37,430 bases of DNA from Elusimicrobiota bacterium (GCA_003482905.1 DMXM01000023.1:8279-45708); one strand, 5' to 3'; shown: positions 23,425 to 32,492, counted from the stretch's first letter. Program-made: numbers and translations. The notes: generated by a model from the letters alone, not told the origin.

Positions 23425-24473
23425 TTCAAGAGCGAGGAGTAAACCGCATAGGTTTTCCGGGCCGCGTCGTCCCAGGTATATTTAGCGGCCCCGGCGAGAT
23501 TGTGCCGCCCCATAGCGGTAAGATCGGACCGCAGGGCTTTCCTTAGGGATAAAAGCAAGCCCTCCTGATCGCCGGAGTCGTAGATAATACCCCCCTCAGG
23601 GTCCAATATCTCCTTGATATACCCCAGGGAGGGAGCTATTACGGGCTTGCCGAAGGAAAGCGCCAGCAGCAGCACCGCCGAGGTCGTTATTTCCAGATAT
23701 GGCAGGACTACCGCGTCGCAAGCGTTCATGTATACCTGCACTTCCCGGTCCGGCACGAATTGCAAAAAAATCTTTATCCTCGCATCCCCTTTTACGACGT
23801 CCTCCAGGTCTCCTTTTATTTCTTCGTCATAAGGCCTCCCCGCAATCAGGAGCCTGACGTCCGCGCCTTCCGTTCTTTTAAAAGCCTCTACAAGTTCGAA
23901 GACTCCCTTGTAGCGCCTGATATTCCCGAAAAATAAAAAAACTTTCCCGTCTTTCCCGACACCGAGCCGCGCCCTGGCTTCCTCCCGGGAAACCAGGTTT
24001 TCATAAAGGGACACGTAGTTCCCCTGGTTGATCACGAAGATCTTAGAATCGTCCTTTAACCCGTAAAGGTCCCTGACATTTCTTTTATGGGCGGCGCTAT
24101 GCGTTATCAGCGCGTCCGCTAATCGCGCGGTTATCCGGTTGAAGAACATCTCCAGGCGGTACTGGTATTTCTCGTGGTTGTATATATTGTGGATGGTCCA
24201 GACTATCTTGACCCCCCAGATCCGGCAGCACGCGAGTTGAAAAATGAAAAAAAGAGATTTAATAAGACTGACCGGAAGATTCCTGCCGAGCAGGTAGGGG
24301 TTCGTCCAGTGAAGATGCACGATATCGGGACGGTATTTGATCAAAGAACCGACTACGGGCAGAAATGCGGTCCCCGGACCGGGAACGACTTTGGCCGCCA
24401 GGGGCGCCAGCCTGTCCTTCAATATCTTCTGGTAGGGATTGTCCCCGTTATCGGGCAGAAAGACTATATCCAT
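23421..24473 (-). CDS. GT4-family glycosyltransferase
   Basis: The 350 residues show the two-domain GT4 plan: IVHLHWTNPYLLG and VWTIHNIYNHEK in the acceptor domain, VFLFFGNIRRYKG and LLIAGRPYDEE in the donor domain. In the E-x7-E region the sequence is LEITTSAVLLLALSFGKPVIAP, so the second Glu is replaced by Leu, as in some divergent GT4 enzymes; activity is still likely. It starts 10 nt inside the preceding GT2 gene, so expression is coupled. Confidence 0.85.
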   Translation of the reverse strand: MDIVFLPDNGDNPYQKILKDRLAPLAAKVVPGPGTAFLPVVGSLIKYRPDIVHLHWTNPYLLGRNLPVSLIKSLFFIFQLACCRIWGVKIVWTIHNIYNHEKYQYRLEMFFNRITARLADALITHSAAHKRNVRDLYGLKDDSKIFVINQGNYVSLYENLVSREEARARLGVGKDGKVFLFFGNIRRYKGVFELVEAFKRTEGADVRLLIAGRPYDEEIKGDLEDVVKGDARIKIFLQFVPDREVQVYMNACDAVVLPYLEITTSAVLLLALSFGKPVIAPSLGYIKEILDPEGGIIYDSGDQEGLLLSLRKALRSDLTAMGRHNLAGAAKYTWDDAARKTYAVYSSLLK

Positions 24474-25450
24474 TTAAAAAGGCTCCACTTTAAAAGAGTA
24501 AGCTTGTTACTTATCTTTACCCCGCCGTTCTCCGCGTCGCGGCGGAACAGAAGTTTTAAAAGGATCGCTAAAACATAGAACGCGGACCAGAACGACAAGG
24601 CCGCCCGGAACAAGAGGGCTTTCAGGCTCCCGGAATGTTTTAAATGGTAGTAGTAAAGGCTTTTGTAGTAATCCACGCTTCTGACATTGCTTAGCCCGCT
24701 GCTTTTTCCCTTATAATGGATCACTTCGGCCTGGGGGAGAAAGTAAATTTTCCCGCCCGCGCCGGCTATCCTGCGGCACAGGTCGGCGTCCTCCGCGTAC
24801 ATGAAGATCTTTTCGTCGAATCCGCCGGCTTTTTCAAAGCTCTCCCTTCTTACGGCAAATGCGGCCCCCACGACCCAGTCGACCTCAGCCGGCTCTCTGA
24901 ACACTTCCAGATCATAAAGCGAATGCAGATAGACCCCGTTCTTCGGAAAATAATAATGGAACTCAAAGACCTCCAATATTGAGAACAGCACGCCGAAGAA
25001 CCTTCGGTAGGAATCCTGGTATGACCCGTCCGGCCACAAAAGCTTCGCCCCCGCCACGGCCACCTCCCTGCCGGATTCCAGGAAGGAGAGCAGATTATCA
25101 AGAGCTCCCTTCTTCAGTTCTGTGTCCGGGTTGAGGAAAAAGAAGTACCTGCCGCCGGCCTTTTCCGCTCCAAGATTGCAGCCCCTGGCGAACCCCAGGT
25201 TTTCCCGGCTTTCTATCAGCCTGACCGCCGGAAATCTGGTCTTTACCGCCTCGGCCGTACCGTCGGAAGAGGCATTGTCGACCACTATAATTTCATAATC
25301 GCCGCCGGCGGTCATTTTGCAAACCGAGTCAATGCAGCTCAGCAGGAGGTCGCGCACATTCCAGCTGACTATTATGACCGAAACGGCGCAGGCGGAACCG
25401 GCGGCCGCCGGCCGCACATTTTCCCCTTCCCGGGTGGATGTTTTTTTCAT
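24464..25450 (-). CDS. GT2-family glycosyltransferase (rhamnosyltransferase-like)
   Basis: Residues about 22-260 are a GT-A domain: VSVIIVSWNVRDLL, VDNASSDGT, ENLGFARGCN, the metal motif NPDT (107-110) and the late EDADLCRR. This pattern matches the WbbL-type rhamnosyltransferase-like group. The C-terminus (about 280-310) is a hydrophobic helix. The first 20 residues are an unusual charged extension, so the true start could be internal. The ATG at 25450 lies 3 nt after the stop of the small frameshifted reading frame described at 25454-25623. Confidence 0.87.
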   Translation of the reverse strand: MKKTSTREGENVRPAAAGSACAVSVIIVSWNVRDLLLSCIDSVCKMTAGGDYEIIVVDNASSDGTAEAVKTRFPAVRLIESRENLGFARGCNLGAEKAGGRYFFFLNPDTELKKGALDNLLSFLESGREVAVAGAKLLWPDGSYQDSYRRFFGVLFSILEVFEFHYYFPKNGVYLHSLYDLEVFREPAEVDWVVGAAFAVRRESFEKAGGFDEKIFMYAEDADLCRRIAGAGGKIYFLPQAEVIHYKGKSSGLSNVRSVDYYKSLYYYHLKHSGSLKALLFRAALSFWSAFYVLAILLKLLFRRDAENGGVKISNKLTLLKWSLFKWI

Positions 25451-25453
25451 ATT

Positions 25454-25623
25454 TTAAAATCGGGCCGCAGCCTCATTTCCGGCGCTTCTTTCACTGCTCT
25501 GCGCCTTTAAGAAAACAGCGTTCATCACGTACCCGGACACATCCCCTTCAACCACCCTTCTTTCATACCATTTGCCGGGAGGTGACTGGTGAAGTGGTAG
25601 TGGCTGACCACCGCCCTGGTCAT
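25454..25623 (-). pseudogene. Small unrecognised gene interrupted by a frameshift
   Basis: An ATG at 25623 overlaps the flippase stop (ATGA) and opens a frame MTRAVVSHYHFTSHLP that ends at 25525. A second frame, one base off, reads KWYERRVVEGDVSGYVMNAV, continues FLKAQ and stops at 25454, just 3 nt before the next gene's ATG. The operon-like spacing at both ends suggests a single gene of about 56 codons with one frameshift, either a mutation or a sequencing error. I do not recognise the protein. Confidence 0.4.
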
Positions 25624-27185
25624 AACCCAGCGTAAGGCGCTGTCCGTGACTTCAGATAAAGAACGGCCTTGCGCAGCATCTCCCGGTCATAGCCGTCAAG
25701 ATATCCGCCCTTAATTATTCCCGCCAGATAAATCCCCGCGAAGGCCAGCCCTTCCATTGCCAGGATCCCAAAGCTGCCCGGCCTTCCAGCGCACATAAAG
25801 GCCGGCTTCAGCCAATAATGAAGGCCGGCTATAGCCAGCGCGGGGAGCAAAGCGGCACAGAGCGGCAATGAAACTATTTCCATTGCCATCTTCCTCGTGG
25901 ACAGCCCCATTTGACGATGCAGTTTGAAGAAGAAGTAGCCCGTACTAAGGATGAAAGAAACGTCCGTGGCTACCGCCACTCCGAAGAAACCTATCGACAG
26001 GATCAGCGCCACGCTTAAAACGATATTTGAAACCGCGCTGATAATAGCCGCCCACATCTGGATCTCCGGTTTCCCAATGGCCGCGCTCACGGATGTTCCG
26101 ACTCCGGAAAGGAGATTGGCCAGGTAGCCCGCCGCCAGGAGCTGAAGCACCAGCGCAGACCTTTCATAGCCCGGCCCGACCCAGGTCCGCATGACCAGCT
26201 GGGCCGCGGCCATTGTAAAGAATATCAGGGGAAAACTCGCCAGCACCAGGTACTTTGAACTTTTCAAGTACAGCATTTTCAGCCTGTCGTGTTCCAGTTT
26301 CGCGTTCAGGTCGGAAGCGGCGGGCAATATCGCCGAAACCAGCAGCAGCGGCACCGCCCTGACCTGGTAGGCGATCGAAGAGCCCAGCTGGTATACGCCC
26401 ACCTCGCCGACGCCCAGGAAATGCCCGATCAGCAGCCTGTCCGTCTGGAACACGACCGCGTCCGCGACCTTCGAGAACTGCATTTTAAAACCAAAATTCA
26501 ACAGCTTTCCGAACATCCCCCTGGTTACGAGACTGGGGCTTAGCCTCAATTCCGGGAATATCCGGAACCCCGCTATTACATTGGCGGCGCCGGTAGCCGC
26601 CAGAATGACGGCGTTATTGAGCATCAAGCCGCGCAGCCCGTATCCTGCCTCTAAAAAATATACTGTCCCGAGTATCATAGGCACCGACGCGCCTATCGAT
26701 ATTTTATTGGAAATATCCATTCTCTGCAAACCGCCCTGGACCGCCTGAAAAGCGCTGAGGATATTAGAAACGGCGAAGAGAACAATTCCGAGCCTGAACA
26801 CAAAAAAAACTTCGCCGGCAAGCTCTTGCGGAACTTTAAAAAGAGCCAGCAGCTGGTGCATCGCCAGGAAGGCAACCAGGACCACGACTGCCGCAAAGAC
26901 AGCATAAAAAGCCGCGCCGGTGCTGATCACCTGATTTATGCTTTTGTAATCTTTTTTAGCGTAATATTCAGAGATATACTTTACGAAAGACGTCCCCATC
27001 CCGAAATCCAAAAGGCTGAAATAGCCCGTGAGGACGCCCACTATCGCCCAGATCCCGTACCTCTCTATCCCGATATGTCCCAGTATGTACGGGGTAAGGA
27101 ATATCGTTACCAATATCCCCCAAAAACGCCCTGCCGCGTTGAAGACGGTGTTCCTGATTATATTCTCCGATACGCTGTATGTCAT
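25620..27185 (-). CDS. wzx: Wzx-type polysaccharide flippase (MOP superfamily)
   Basis: The 521-residue protein has about 12-14 membrane helices and the N-terminal pattern NTVFNAAGRFWGILVTIF followed by YGIWAIVGVLTGYFSLLDFG, typical of the polysaccharide-transporter branch. It should flip the undecaprenyl-linked repeat unit across the inner membrane. I prefer the ATG at 27185, which overlaps the polymerase stop as ATGA. An in-frame ATG at 27203 would add six residues. It is next to the polymerase gene, as expected for a Wzx/Wzy pathway. Confidence 0.88.
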   Translation of the reverse strand: MTYSVSENIIRNTVFNAAGRFWGILVTIFLTPYILGHIGIERYGIWAIVGVLTGYFSLLDFGMGTSFVKYISEYYAKKDYKSINQVISTGAAFYAVFAAVVVLVAFLAMHQLLALFKVPQELAGEVFFVFRLGIVLFAVSNILSAFQAVQGGLQRMDISNKISIGASVPMILGTVYFLEAGYGLRGLMLNNAVILAATGAANVIAGFRIFPELRLSPSLVTRGMFGKLLNFGFKMQFSKVADAVVFQTDRLLIGHFLGVGEVGVYQLGSSIAYQVRAVPLLLVSAILPAASDLNAKLEHDRLKMLYLKSSKYLVLASFPLIFFTMAAAQLVMRTWVGPGYERSALVLQLLAAGYLANLLSGVGTSVSAAIGKPEIQMWAAIISAVSNIVLSVALILSIGFFGVAVATDVSFILSTGYFFFKLHRQMGLSTRKMAMEIVSLPLCAALLPALAIAGLHYWLKPAFMCAGRPGSFGILAMEGLAFAGIYLAGIIKGGYLDGYDREMLRKAVLYLKSRTAPYAGL

Positions 27186-28597
27186 TCCATGGGCCGCTGC
27201 CATTGACCAGGAGCCGCTCCCGCCGGCCGCTCTTTCTCTCCTATCCCGCGGTACAGAGCCGTTACAAGGGCCGCGATGAACCAGAACGGCTCCATTATCC
27301 GCACGATGATGAAAGTGTTGACGCCGAGCGACTGAAAAATAAGGCCTATCAGTGAAAGCATGAACCCTAATGACAAAGCCCGTATCAGCGGGTCGGTATA
27401 CGCGGCAAAAACGGCCTTAGCCGTATAGAAAAGCCTGTATAGCATCCAGACAAAGAGTACGGCTCCCGCCAGCCCCAGTTCCCCGAGCACCAGGGCATAC
27501 TGGGTGTCGCCCAGGCCCACGCCCGTAACGCCCCAGCCGATGATAGGATGCTGGGGCAGCTGTTCAAAAATGACGCGCTTTATTGAATACACCCTGGCGG
27601 CGGCCGATTCCTCCAGGCGAACCTGCCCGGCCGCGCCCGCCTGGAAACTCTGCGTGGCGTAAGCTCCGGAATATGTCATGGTTATCCGGTCCACGACTTT
27701 ATGGGAGATGCCGGGCGTCATGGCCACCGCTATCATCCCGGCGGAAATAAAACCCAGGAACATCAGCCTTCGTTTTTTCGTGAAGAATAAAAGGGCGGGG
27801 ACCATTACCGCCAAACCGATATATGAGGCTCTGGAAAAAGTGAGCAGGAAAGCTGGGAAGATAAAAATAAGGAGACCCGCGGCCAAAAGGAACAGGTACC
27901 CTCCGGCTTCGGTTACCAGCGCCATAAGGAACCCGAAGACCAGAAGATAATACCCTCCCAGCGATGCCGGCTCCGAATCCTTGGGGTTGCCTATCGGGGC
28001 CTCGAAGGGGGCGGAGGCCCGCGCGTCGGGGCCGGAACTGTAATAATAATAGTAGGCGTAAAACGTTACCAGCACCGCCACTATGAACCCGTACCGCAGA
28101 TATTTCCTGACATCCTCCTTCGATTCCACGATATTGACGGTCATGAAATACAGAAGGAAGTATTCCACGTACTTCAGTACGTAAAAGAACGATCTTTGCG
28201 CGTCTATATCCCCGCGGATCACGCCGTAGGCCGTGGAGACCACGCAGAGGGAAGTATAGAGCAGCACCGGAGTCTGCGCCGGGGTCGAGGTAATAAAAGG
28301 CTTCTCTTTTAAAATTGCCGTGCGGGCGAACCAGGACAGGAATATTATGACCAGCAGGGCGTCATCGTAGCGCAGCACCAGAGTGCGGGCACCGCCCACG
28401 CTGCCAAACCCTAGTTCCGGCGAGAGCAGCATGGAGAACACCAGCAAGGCAAGGCTCAGCTTGGGGCGGAAGAAAGCTATCGCCCCGGCCAGCAGGGCGC
28501 CGACCATCATTATGAGCGCGTACTGGGCGCCGGAGGCGGCCATGAAGCCCAGCCAGCCCGCGGCGGCCAGCGCGATAAGGACTATTATTATCGGCAT
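27182..28597 (-). CDS. wzy: O-antigen polymerase/ligase-like protein (Wzy_C family)
   Basis: The 471 residues have about 11-12 membrane helices. The large periplasmic loop region follows LLTFSRASYIGLAVM, the usual motif before it, and ends with HPIIGWGVTGVGLGD, the conserved His-containing motif of the Wzy/WaaL superfamily (PF04932). It either polymerises repeat units or ligates the chain; its place next to Wzx and the Wzc-like kinase favours the polymerase. It begins 8 nt after the kinase stop. Confidence 0.82.
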   Translation of the reverse strand: MPIIIVLIALAAAGWLGFMAASGAQYALIMMVGALLAGAIAFFRPKLSLALLVFSMLLSPELGFGSVGGARTLVLRYDDALLVIIFLSWFARTAILKEKPFITSTPAQTPVLLYTSLCVVSTAYGVIRGDIDAQRSFFYVLKYVEYFLLYFMTVNIVESKEDVRKYLRYGFIVAVLVTFYAYYYYYSSGPDARASAPFEAPIGNPKDSEPASLGGYYLLVFGFLMALVTEAGGYLFLLAAGLLIFIFPAFLLTFSRASYIGLAVMVPALLFFTKKRRLMFLGFISAGMIAVAMTPGISHKVVDRITMTYSGAYATQSFQAGAAGQVRLEESAAARVYSIKRVIFEQLPQHPIIGWGVTGVGLGDTQYALVLGELGLAGAVLFVWMLYRLFYTAKAVFAAYTDPLIRALSLGFMLSLIGLIFQSLGVNTFIIVRIMEPFWFIAALVTALYRGIGEKERPAGAAPGQWQRPME

Positions 28598-28605
28598 GTG
28601 GGAAC

Positions 28606-30462
28606 TCAGCGCCGCGCGTACTTTTTATAATCGTAGTCGTAGTAGCCGTACTGCGGGCCCATTTCGGAGGCGCGCACGCCGTTCAAGACCACGCCCAGCA
28701 TGCGGGCGTTCACGCCGCTTACCTGGTCTTTAGCGCGCTTGAGCGCCCCGCGGGCCATCTTGCCCGCCTTATAGACCAGCACCACCCCGTCCGAGGCGTG
28801 CTTGGCTATCACGGTGGCGTCCACGAAGAGCAGCACCGGCGGCGCGTCGAAAATTATCATGTCGAACTCGCTCTTGAGATCCTCCATCAACTCGAGCCAG
28901 TTGGCGGAATCCAGGATGTCTATGACGTTCCCGGGCTGCGTACCGCAGTTCAATATTTTAAGGTTCTCTATGCCCGGGAACCTCATCAACTGGTCGAAAT
29001 CCAGGCCGCCCATTATAAAATCCGCGCTTTCCAGCGCGGCGTCGCGCCAGTCTTCCTTGCCGGCCAGCACGTCGCTCAGGCCCGGCTCCTTGCGGGTGCC
29101 GAAGATCTCGTTGATGGCCGGGCGCCGCAGGTCCGCGTCCACCAGCAGGGTCTTCAGCCCAGAGTGCGCGCTTGCCAGCGCGAAATTAACGGCGGTAAGG
29201 GTCTTGCCTTCGGCCGCGCCGGCGGAGCTTATCACCAGGGAAACGCTCTCCTTGGTATTGAGCTGCGACATTATATTGGTGCGCAGCGTGTGGTAAGACT
29301 CTATAACGCTGGAGGCGTACTTGCGGTTGACTATCAGCACGCTCCTGAACGCGTCCACGGTGTAGCGCTCTTTTTTAAAAATTCCCGTCAGCCAGTTATC
29401 CAGGTGCTTTTCGCTGAGGATGTTGGGAATAATGCCCAGCACCGGCAGCTTTATGAAATTTTCTATATCCTCGATGGTGGAAATGGAGACGTCCAGGTTC
29501 TCCAGCAGGAAAACCACCACCACGGCCAGGAACATTCCCAGCACGGCGCCCACCATCATGTTCAGGTTGCGGTTCGGGGAGATGGGCGCGCTTTCAGGCA
29601 TGGGGCGGTTTACTACGCTTACGAAGGAGACCATCGACGACACGCCCAGCTTGGCCTCCTCGTACTGCTTGTTCAGCGTGGTGTAGAGCTCCTCCTGCAT
29701 GCGCAGTTCGCGGCTTATGCGCGCCAGCGCCACTTCCTGGGCCGGGATCTCCTCCAGCTTTTCTTCCGCCACCTTTATGCGGTCCTCGAGATTGCGCAGC
29801 TCGGGGTGGTTGGGGGTGTATTTCTCCAGCAGTTCCCGCTTTTTAATTTCCAGGTCCGCCAGTTGGTTCGCCAGCGCCGAGCCCAGGCCGGTCTTGGGGT
29901 TGCGCTCTATAAAATTCTGCTTCTGGCGCTCCAGGGTACGCAGGCTGTCCTCTACCTCGGCTTTCCTGGAAGCGATGTCCTCCAGGGTCTTTCGCGCCTG
30001 CCGGCTTTTCTGCTCCAGGTCGAAGTCCCGGTAGGCTTCAATGACGGCGGAGGCGATGTCGGCAGCGCGCACGGGGTCGGAATTGTAGGCGTAAATAACT
30101 ATAAGGTTGGAATCCTGCAGGCGGTCCACCTTGTAGGCCGCGGCTACCTCTCCGGAGGACTTCCGGCCAGGCGGCAGGCCGAGCTTGGCGGCGGCGCGCT
30201 CGGAGATCTCGGAGGAAGTGATAACCTTAAGTTCGGTGGCCACCGCGCTCCACGGGTCGAAATCCTCCGCGGCCGAGCCCGGGATCCTGGAATAGGAGGC
30301 CGGGGGCTTGATCTTTATGAGGGCCTGGCTGCGGTAAACCGTGGGCTGCAGGCGGGTATAGAAAAGGGTGGAGAAAACGGTGACGGCGAACACCATCAGC
30401 GCTATCCATTTGCGGCGGTTAACTATGCGCCAGTAATCGTAAAGGGTAAGCTCTGAGTTCAT
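28606..30462 (-). CDS. wzc: Wzz chain-length determinant fused to BY-kinase (Wzc-like)
   Basis: The 618 residues have a membrane helix at about 19-36, a periplasmic coiled-coil Wzz region (about 150-280) and a second helix at about 303-320. The cytoplasmic tyrosine autokinase has Walker A SSAGAAEGKT (412-421), Walker A' TLLVDADLRRP (438-448) and Walker B MIIFDAPPV (535-543). The Tyr-rich tail YGYYDYDYKKYARR (605-618) is the autophosphorylation cluster. The protein controls chain length and export of the polysaccharide. Walker A departs slightly from the usual PGEGKT form. No Wzb-type phosphatase is in the window. It starts 7 nt after the export gene. Confidence 0.94.
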   Translation of the reverse strand: MNSELTLYDYWRIVNRRKWIALMVFAVTVFSTLFYTRLQPTVYRSQALIKIKPPASYSRIPGSAAEDFDPWSAVATELKVITSSEISERAAAKLGLPPGRKSSGEVAAAYKVDRLQDSNLIVIYAYNSDPVRAADIASAVIEAYRDFDLEQKSRQARKTLEDIASRKAEVEDSLRTLERQKQNFIERNPKTGLGSALANQLADLEIKKRELLEKYTPNHPELRNLEDRIKVAEEKLEEIPAQEVALARISRELRMQEELYTTLNKQYEEAKLGVSSMVSFVSVVNRPMPESAPISPNRNLNMMVGAVLGMFLAVVVVFLLENLDVSISTIEDIENFIKLPVLGIIPNILSEKHLDNWLTGIFKKERYTVDAFRSVLIVNRKYASSVIESYHTLRTNIMSQLNTKESVSLVISSAGAAEGKTLTAVNFALASAHSGLKTLLVDADLRRPAINEIFGTRKEPGLSDVLAGKEDWRDAALESADFIMGGLDFDQLMRFPGIENLKILNCGTQPGNVIDILDSANWLELMEDLKSEFDMIIFDAPPVLLFVDATVIAKHASDGVVLVYKAGKMARGALKRAKDQVSGVNARMLGVVLNGVRASEMGPQYGYYDYDYKKYARR

Positions 30463-30469
30463 GGTTTTA

Positions 30470-31153
30470 CTAGTTCTTCCTAGCCACGATGCTGGCCGTA
30501 ATGGCGAAAGTGAACAACGTGGCCCACGGCACGAAGTTGTCCGTTATCCATTTGGCCGCGGTGGAATAGGGCTTGCGCGGGACGTAAACGATATCCCCGT
30601 TCATCAGCACAAGGTTCTTGTCCATTTTCCCGGCGAAGACGGCCTCCATATCGGCCTTCAGCACTTCCTCGGTGATCTTCCCGTCGGCGCCCGGCACGCG
30701 GCGGTAAATGCGCACTTTGGCCCCCCGCGCGTAATCCTGCGGGCCGGCGGCCTGGGCGATAAGGTCCAGCAGGCGCATGCCCTCGCGGTACTCGTAGTAT
30801 CCGGGGGAGTTTATCTGCCCTATTACGGCCACCTTATTGGAGGAGAACTTGCGCACATTTACGGTGACGCCGGGGTTGGCCACGTATTTGGAGAATTTAG
30901 CGGTAAGCGTCTTCTCCAGGTCCTCGGATTTGAGGCCGCGGGCCCTTACCGGGCCTATAAGCGGGATATCCACGGTACCGTCGGGCTGCACGGTCACCTC
31001 CTTGGAGAACTCTTCCGCCGGAAAAACGTTGACGCTGATTATATCCCCGGACTCGATAAAATACTCTTTCTCCGGGACTTTAAGGTCCAGGCTGAAAACC
31101 GGCATTGAGCTGAGAAATGTAAGAATTGACAGCGCAAGGGATATTATCTTCAT
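30470..31153 (-). CDS. wza: Polysaccharide export protein (Wza-like, SLBB domain)
   Basis: A Sec signal peptide spans residues 1-21 (SMPVFS then LDLK). It has no lipobox Cys, unlike classical Wza. Residues about 28-105 are the polysaccharide-export domain (YFIESGDIISVNVFPAEEF, VQPDGTVDIPLIG). Residues about 106-195 form one SLBB domain (VAVIGQINSPGYYEYREG). A hydrophobic helix lies near the C-terminus (WATLFTFAITASIVA). At 227 residues it is shorter than the 360-380 of Wza, so it may be a periplasmic or small-pore version. It is the first gene of the polysaccharide operon, with a TATAAT box just upstream. Confidence 0.9.
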   Translation of the reverse strand: MKIISLALSILTFLSSMPVFSLDLKVPEKEYFIESGDIISVNVFPAEEFSKEVTVQPDGTVDIPLIGPVRARGLKSEDLEKTLTAKFSKYVANPGVTVNVRKFSSNKVAVIGQINSPGYYEYREGMRLLDLIAQAAGPQDYARGAKVRIYRRVPGADGKITEEVLKADMEAVFAGKMDKNLVLMNGDIVYVPRKPYSTAAKWITDNFVPWATLFTFAITASIVARKN

Positions 31154-31163
31154 ATGTCTAATG

Positions 31164-31169
31164 ATTATA
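31164..31169 (-). promoter_or_regulatory. -10 box of the polysaccharide operon
   Basis: On the minus strand a perfect TATAAT (31169-31164) sits in an AT-rich patch in the 32-nt gap between the stop of the two-TM protein (31186) and the export gene's ATG (31153). Only 10 nt separate it from the ATG, so the leader would be a few nucleotides at most. I do not see a good -35 box. Confidence 0.5.
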
Positions 31170-31185
31170 TATATTTATAAGCCAT

Positions 31186-31779
31186 TTATCTGTTCTGCTG
31201 CTCCACGGCGCGCGACAGCGTCTTTACCAGCACGCGCAGCTCCTCCACCTTATGCTCCAGCTCGCGCTCCCTGCCGGGGCCATTATCCTGATATGCCCCG
31301 CCGCCCCTGGAAGCCACCATGCCGCTCAGCGTTTCAACTTTCCGCGACAGCGCGTCCACGCGCTCGGCCAGGCCGGACCCCTCCGGGCCGCGCCGGCGCG
31401 AGGTCAGGTAGTGCCCGAAGAGCGCCAGCAGCATCATGAACGAGAACAGCATAAAGACCACGGACCCGATAAGGACCAGGTAGTCGAGGCCGGACAGTAT
31501 GCCGCCCAGCACCGCTATCAGCGCCGCCAGCATCCCGAACAACATCGATTCTTTGTTCTCGCTCCAGGCCAGACTGCCGCCCGCCTGGGGGGGTAAGGAT
31601 TCGCGCAGGGCCTCCGGCCGGTGCGGGCGCGTGAAGCGCTCCGCCTGGCGCGGCGCAGCCTGCGCCGGGGCGTCCGCGCGCGGAGCCGGGCGCTCCGGCC
31701 GGTGCGGCTCCGCCGGCAGCGGCCCCACCTCGTCCTTCAGCCTGTTCAAAAGGTTCTTAAGATCTTCTGTTCCGCTCAT
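31186..31779 (-). CDS. Two-TM membrane protein with coiled-coil tail, unrecognised family
   Basis: Residues 1-70 are Pro/Arg-rich and probably disordered and cytoplasmic. Two adjacent membrane helices follow at about 79-98 and 101-123. The C-terminal part (about 138-195) has two short coiled-coil stretches (LAERVDALSRKVETLSGMV and LEHKVEELRVLVKTLSRAVE) separated by a Gly-rich loop. Both termini should face the cytoplasm. I know no function. It overlaps the coiled-coil gene upstream by 4 nt (ATGA) and lies 32 nt before the export gene, so it could link coiled-coil partners to the membrane (inference). Confidence 0.7.
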   Translation of the reverse strand: MSGTEDLKNLLNRLKDEVGPLPAEPHRPERPAPRADAPAQAAPRQAERFTRPHRPEALRESLPPQAGGSLAWSENKESMLFGMLAALIAVLGGILSGLDYLVLIGSVVFMLFSFMMLLALFGHYLTSRRRGPEGSGLAERVDALSRKVETLSGMVASRGGGAYQDNGPGRERELEHKVEELRVLVKTLSRAVEQQNR

Positions 31780-32492
31780 ATGTCCTCGGTAAAAACGGGC
31801 TTTCCGTTCACTGTTTTTTTGGCTTCCCGCTCCGAAAGGGCTTTTTCCCTGGCTTCCAGGTCCGCGCGTATGCGGTCGAAGGTTTTTATAAGCTCTATTT
31901 TCCTGGCGTTAAAATCCTCTTCCAGCGCCTTCTCGCGCAGCTTGAACTGTTTCACCTTCGCGCCAAAATCGCTTTCGAGGGACTGCACTTTCGCGTCCAG
32001 CCCCTTATTCTTCTCCTCCCAGCGGGTCAGCATCTCAAGCTCCTTGCGGTTGACGCGGTCGTAAAGCTCCTGCATCTTGTCCACATATTTGGAATTAAGC
32101 TCGCTCCCGTCCTCCACGGTCTTGGATTTAAGGTCGGCGAGGGCGGCTTCCCTGGCGGAGAGCGAAGCCTTCAATTCGGCTATTCTTTTGAGCCCCTCCG
32201 CGTGCTCTTTCTCCACTTCGGAGAGGCGGCGGCTGAAATCCTCCGCTTCCTCTTTAAGGCGGCTTTCTTTCTGGACGTGCTCCCGCTCGTTGAAAGCCAG
32301 CCGGGCGGCATAGTCGGCCTCGTATTCCTTTACTATATGGCTCAGGGTTTTCAGGTCTGGCTCGAACTCCTCGAGCACGGCATTGAGATGCACGGCGGCC
32401 GGATTTTTGTCGGCCCAGAGGCGGTCCGCAAGGCTCTTAAGCCTTTCCAGCAGTTCCGGCGGCACGCAGAGGATGGCGCTTTCTTTTTCCAT
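31776..32492 (-). CDS. Coiled-coil protein of 238 residues, unrecognised family
   Basis: Residues 1-60 form a short, probably folded head (CVPPELLERLKSLADRLW and then HLNAVLEEFEPDL). Residues about 60-225 are continuous charged coiled coil in the style of the giant protein upstream (REKALEEDFNARKIEL, RADLEAREKALSEREAK). The tail is KKTVNGKPVFTEDI. It has no membrane segment or signal peptide, so it is probably cytoplasmic. It lies 75 nt downstream of the giant gene, across the palindromic element, and overlaps the two-TM gene by 4 nt. Confidence 0.75.
   Translation of the reverse strand: MEKESAILCVPPELLERLKSLADRLWADKNPAAVHLNAVLEEFEPDLKTLSHIVKEYEADYAARLAFNEREHVQKESRLKEEAEDFSRRLSEVEKEHAEGLKRIAELKASLSAREAALADLKSKTVEDGSELNSKYVDKMQELYDRVNRKELEMLTRWEEKNKGLDAKVQSLESDFGAKVKQFKLREKALEEDFNARKIELIKTFDRIRADLEAREKALSEREAKKTVNGKPVFTEDI

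Noticed and set aside
28798..30456. 552-codon plus-strand open frame opposite the Wzc-like gene
   Set aside because: The minus strand encodes an unmistakable Wzz/BY-kinase; the antisense frame has no recognisable feature.
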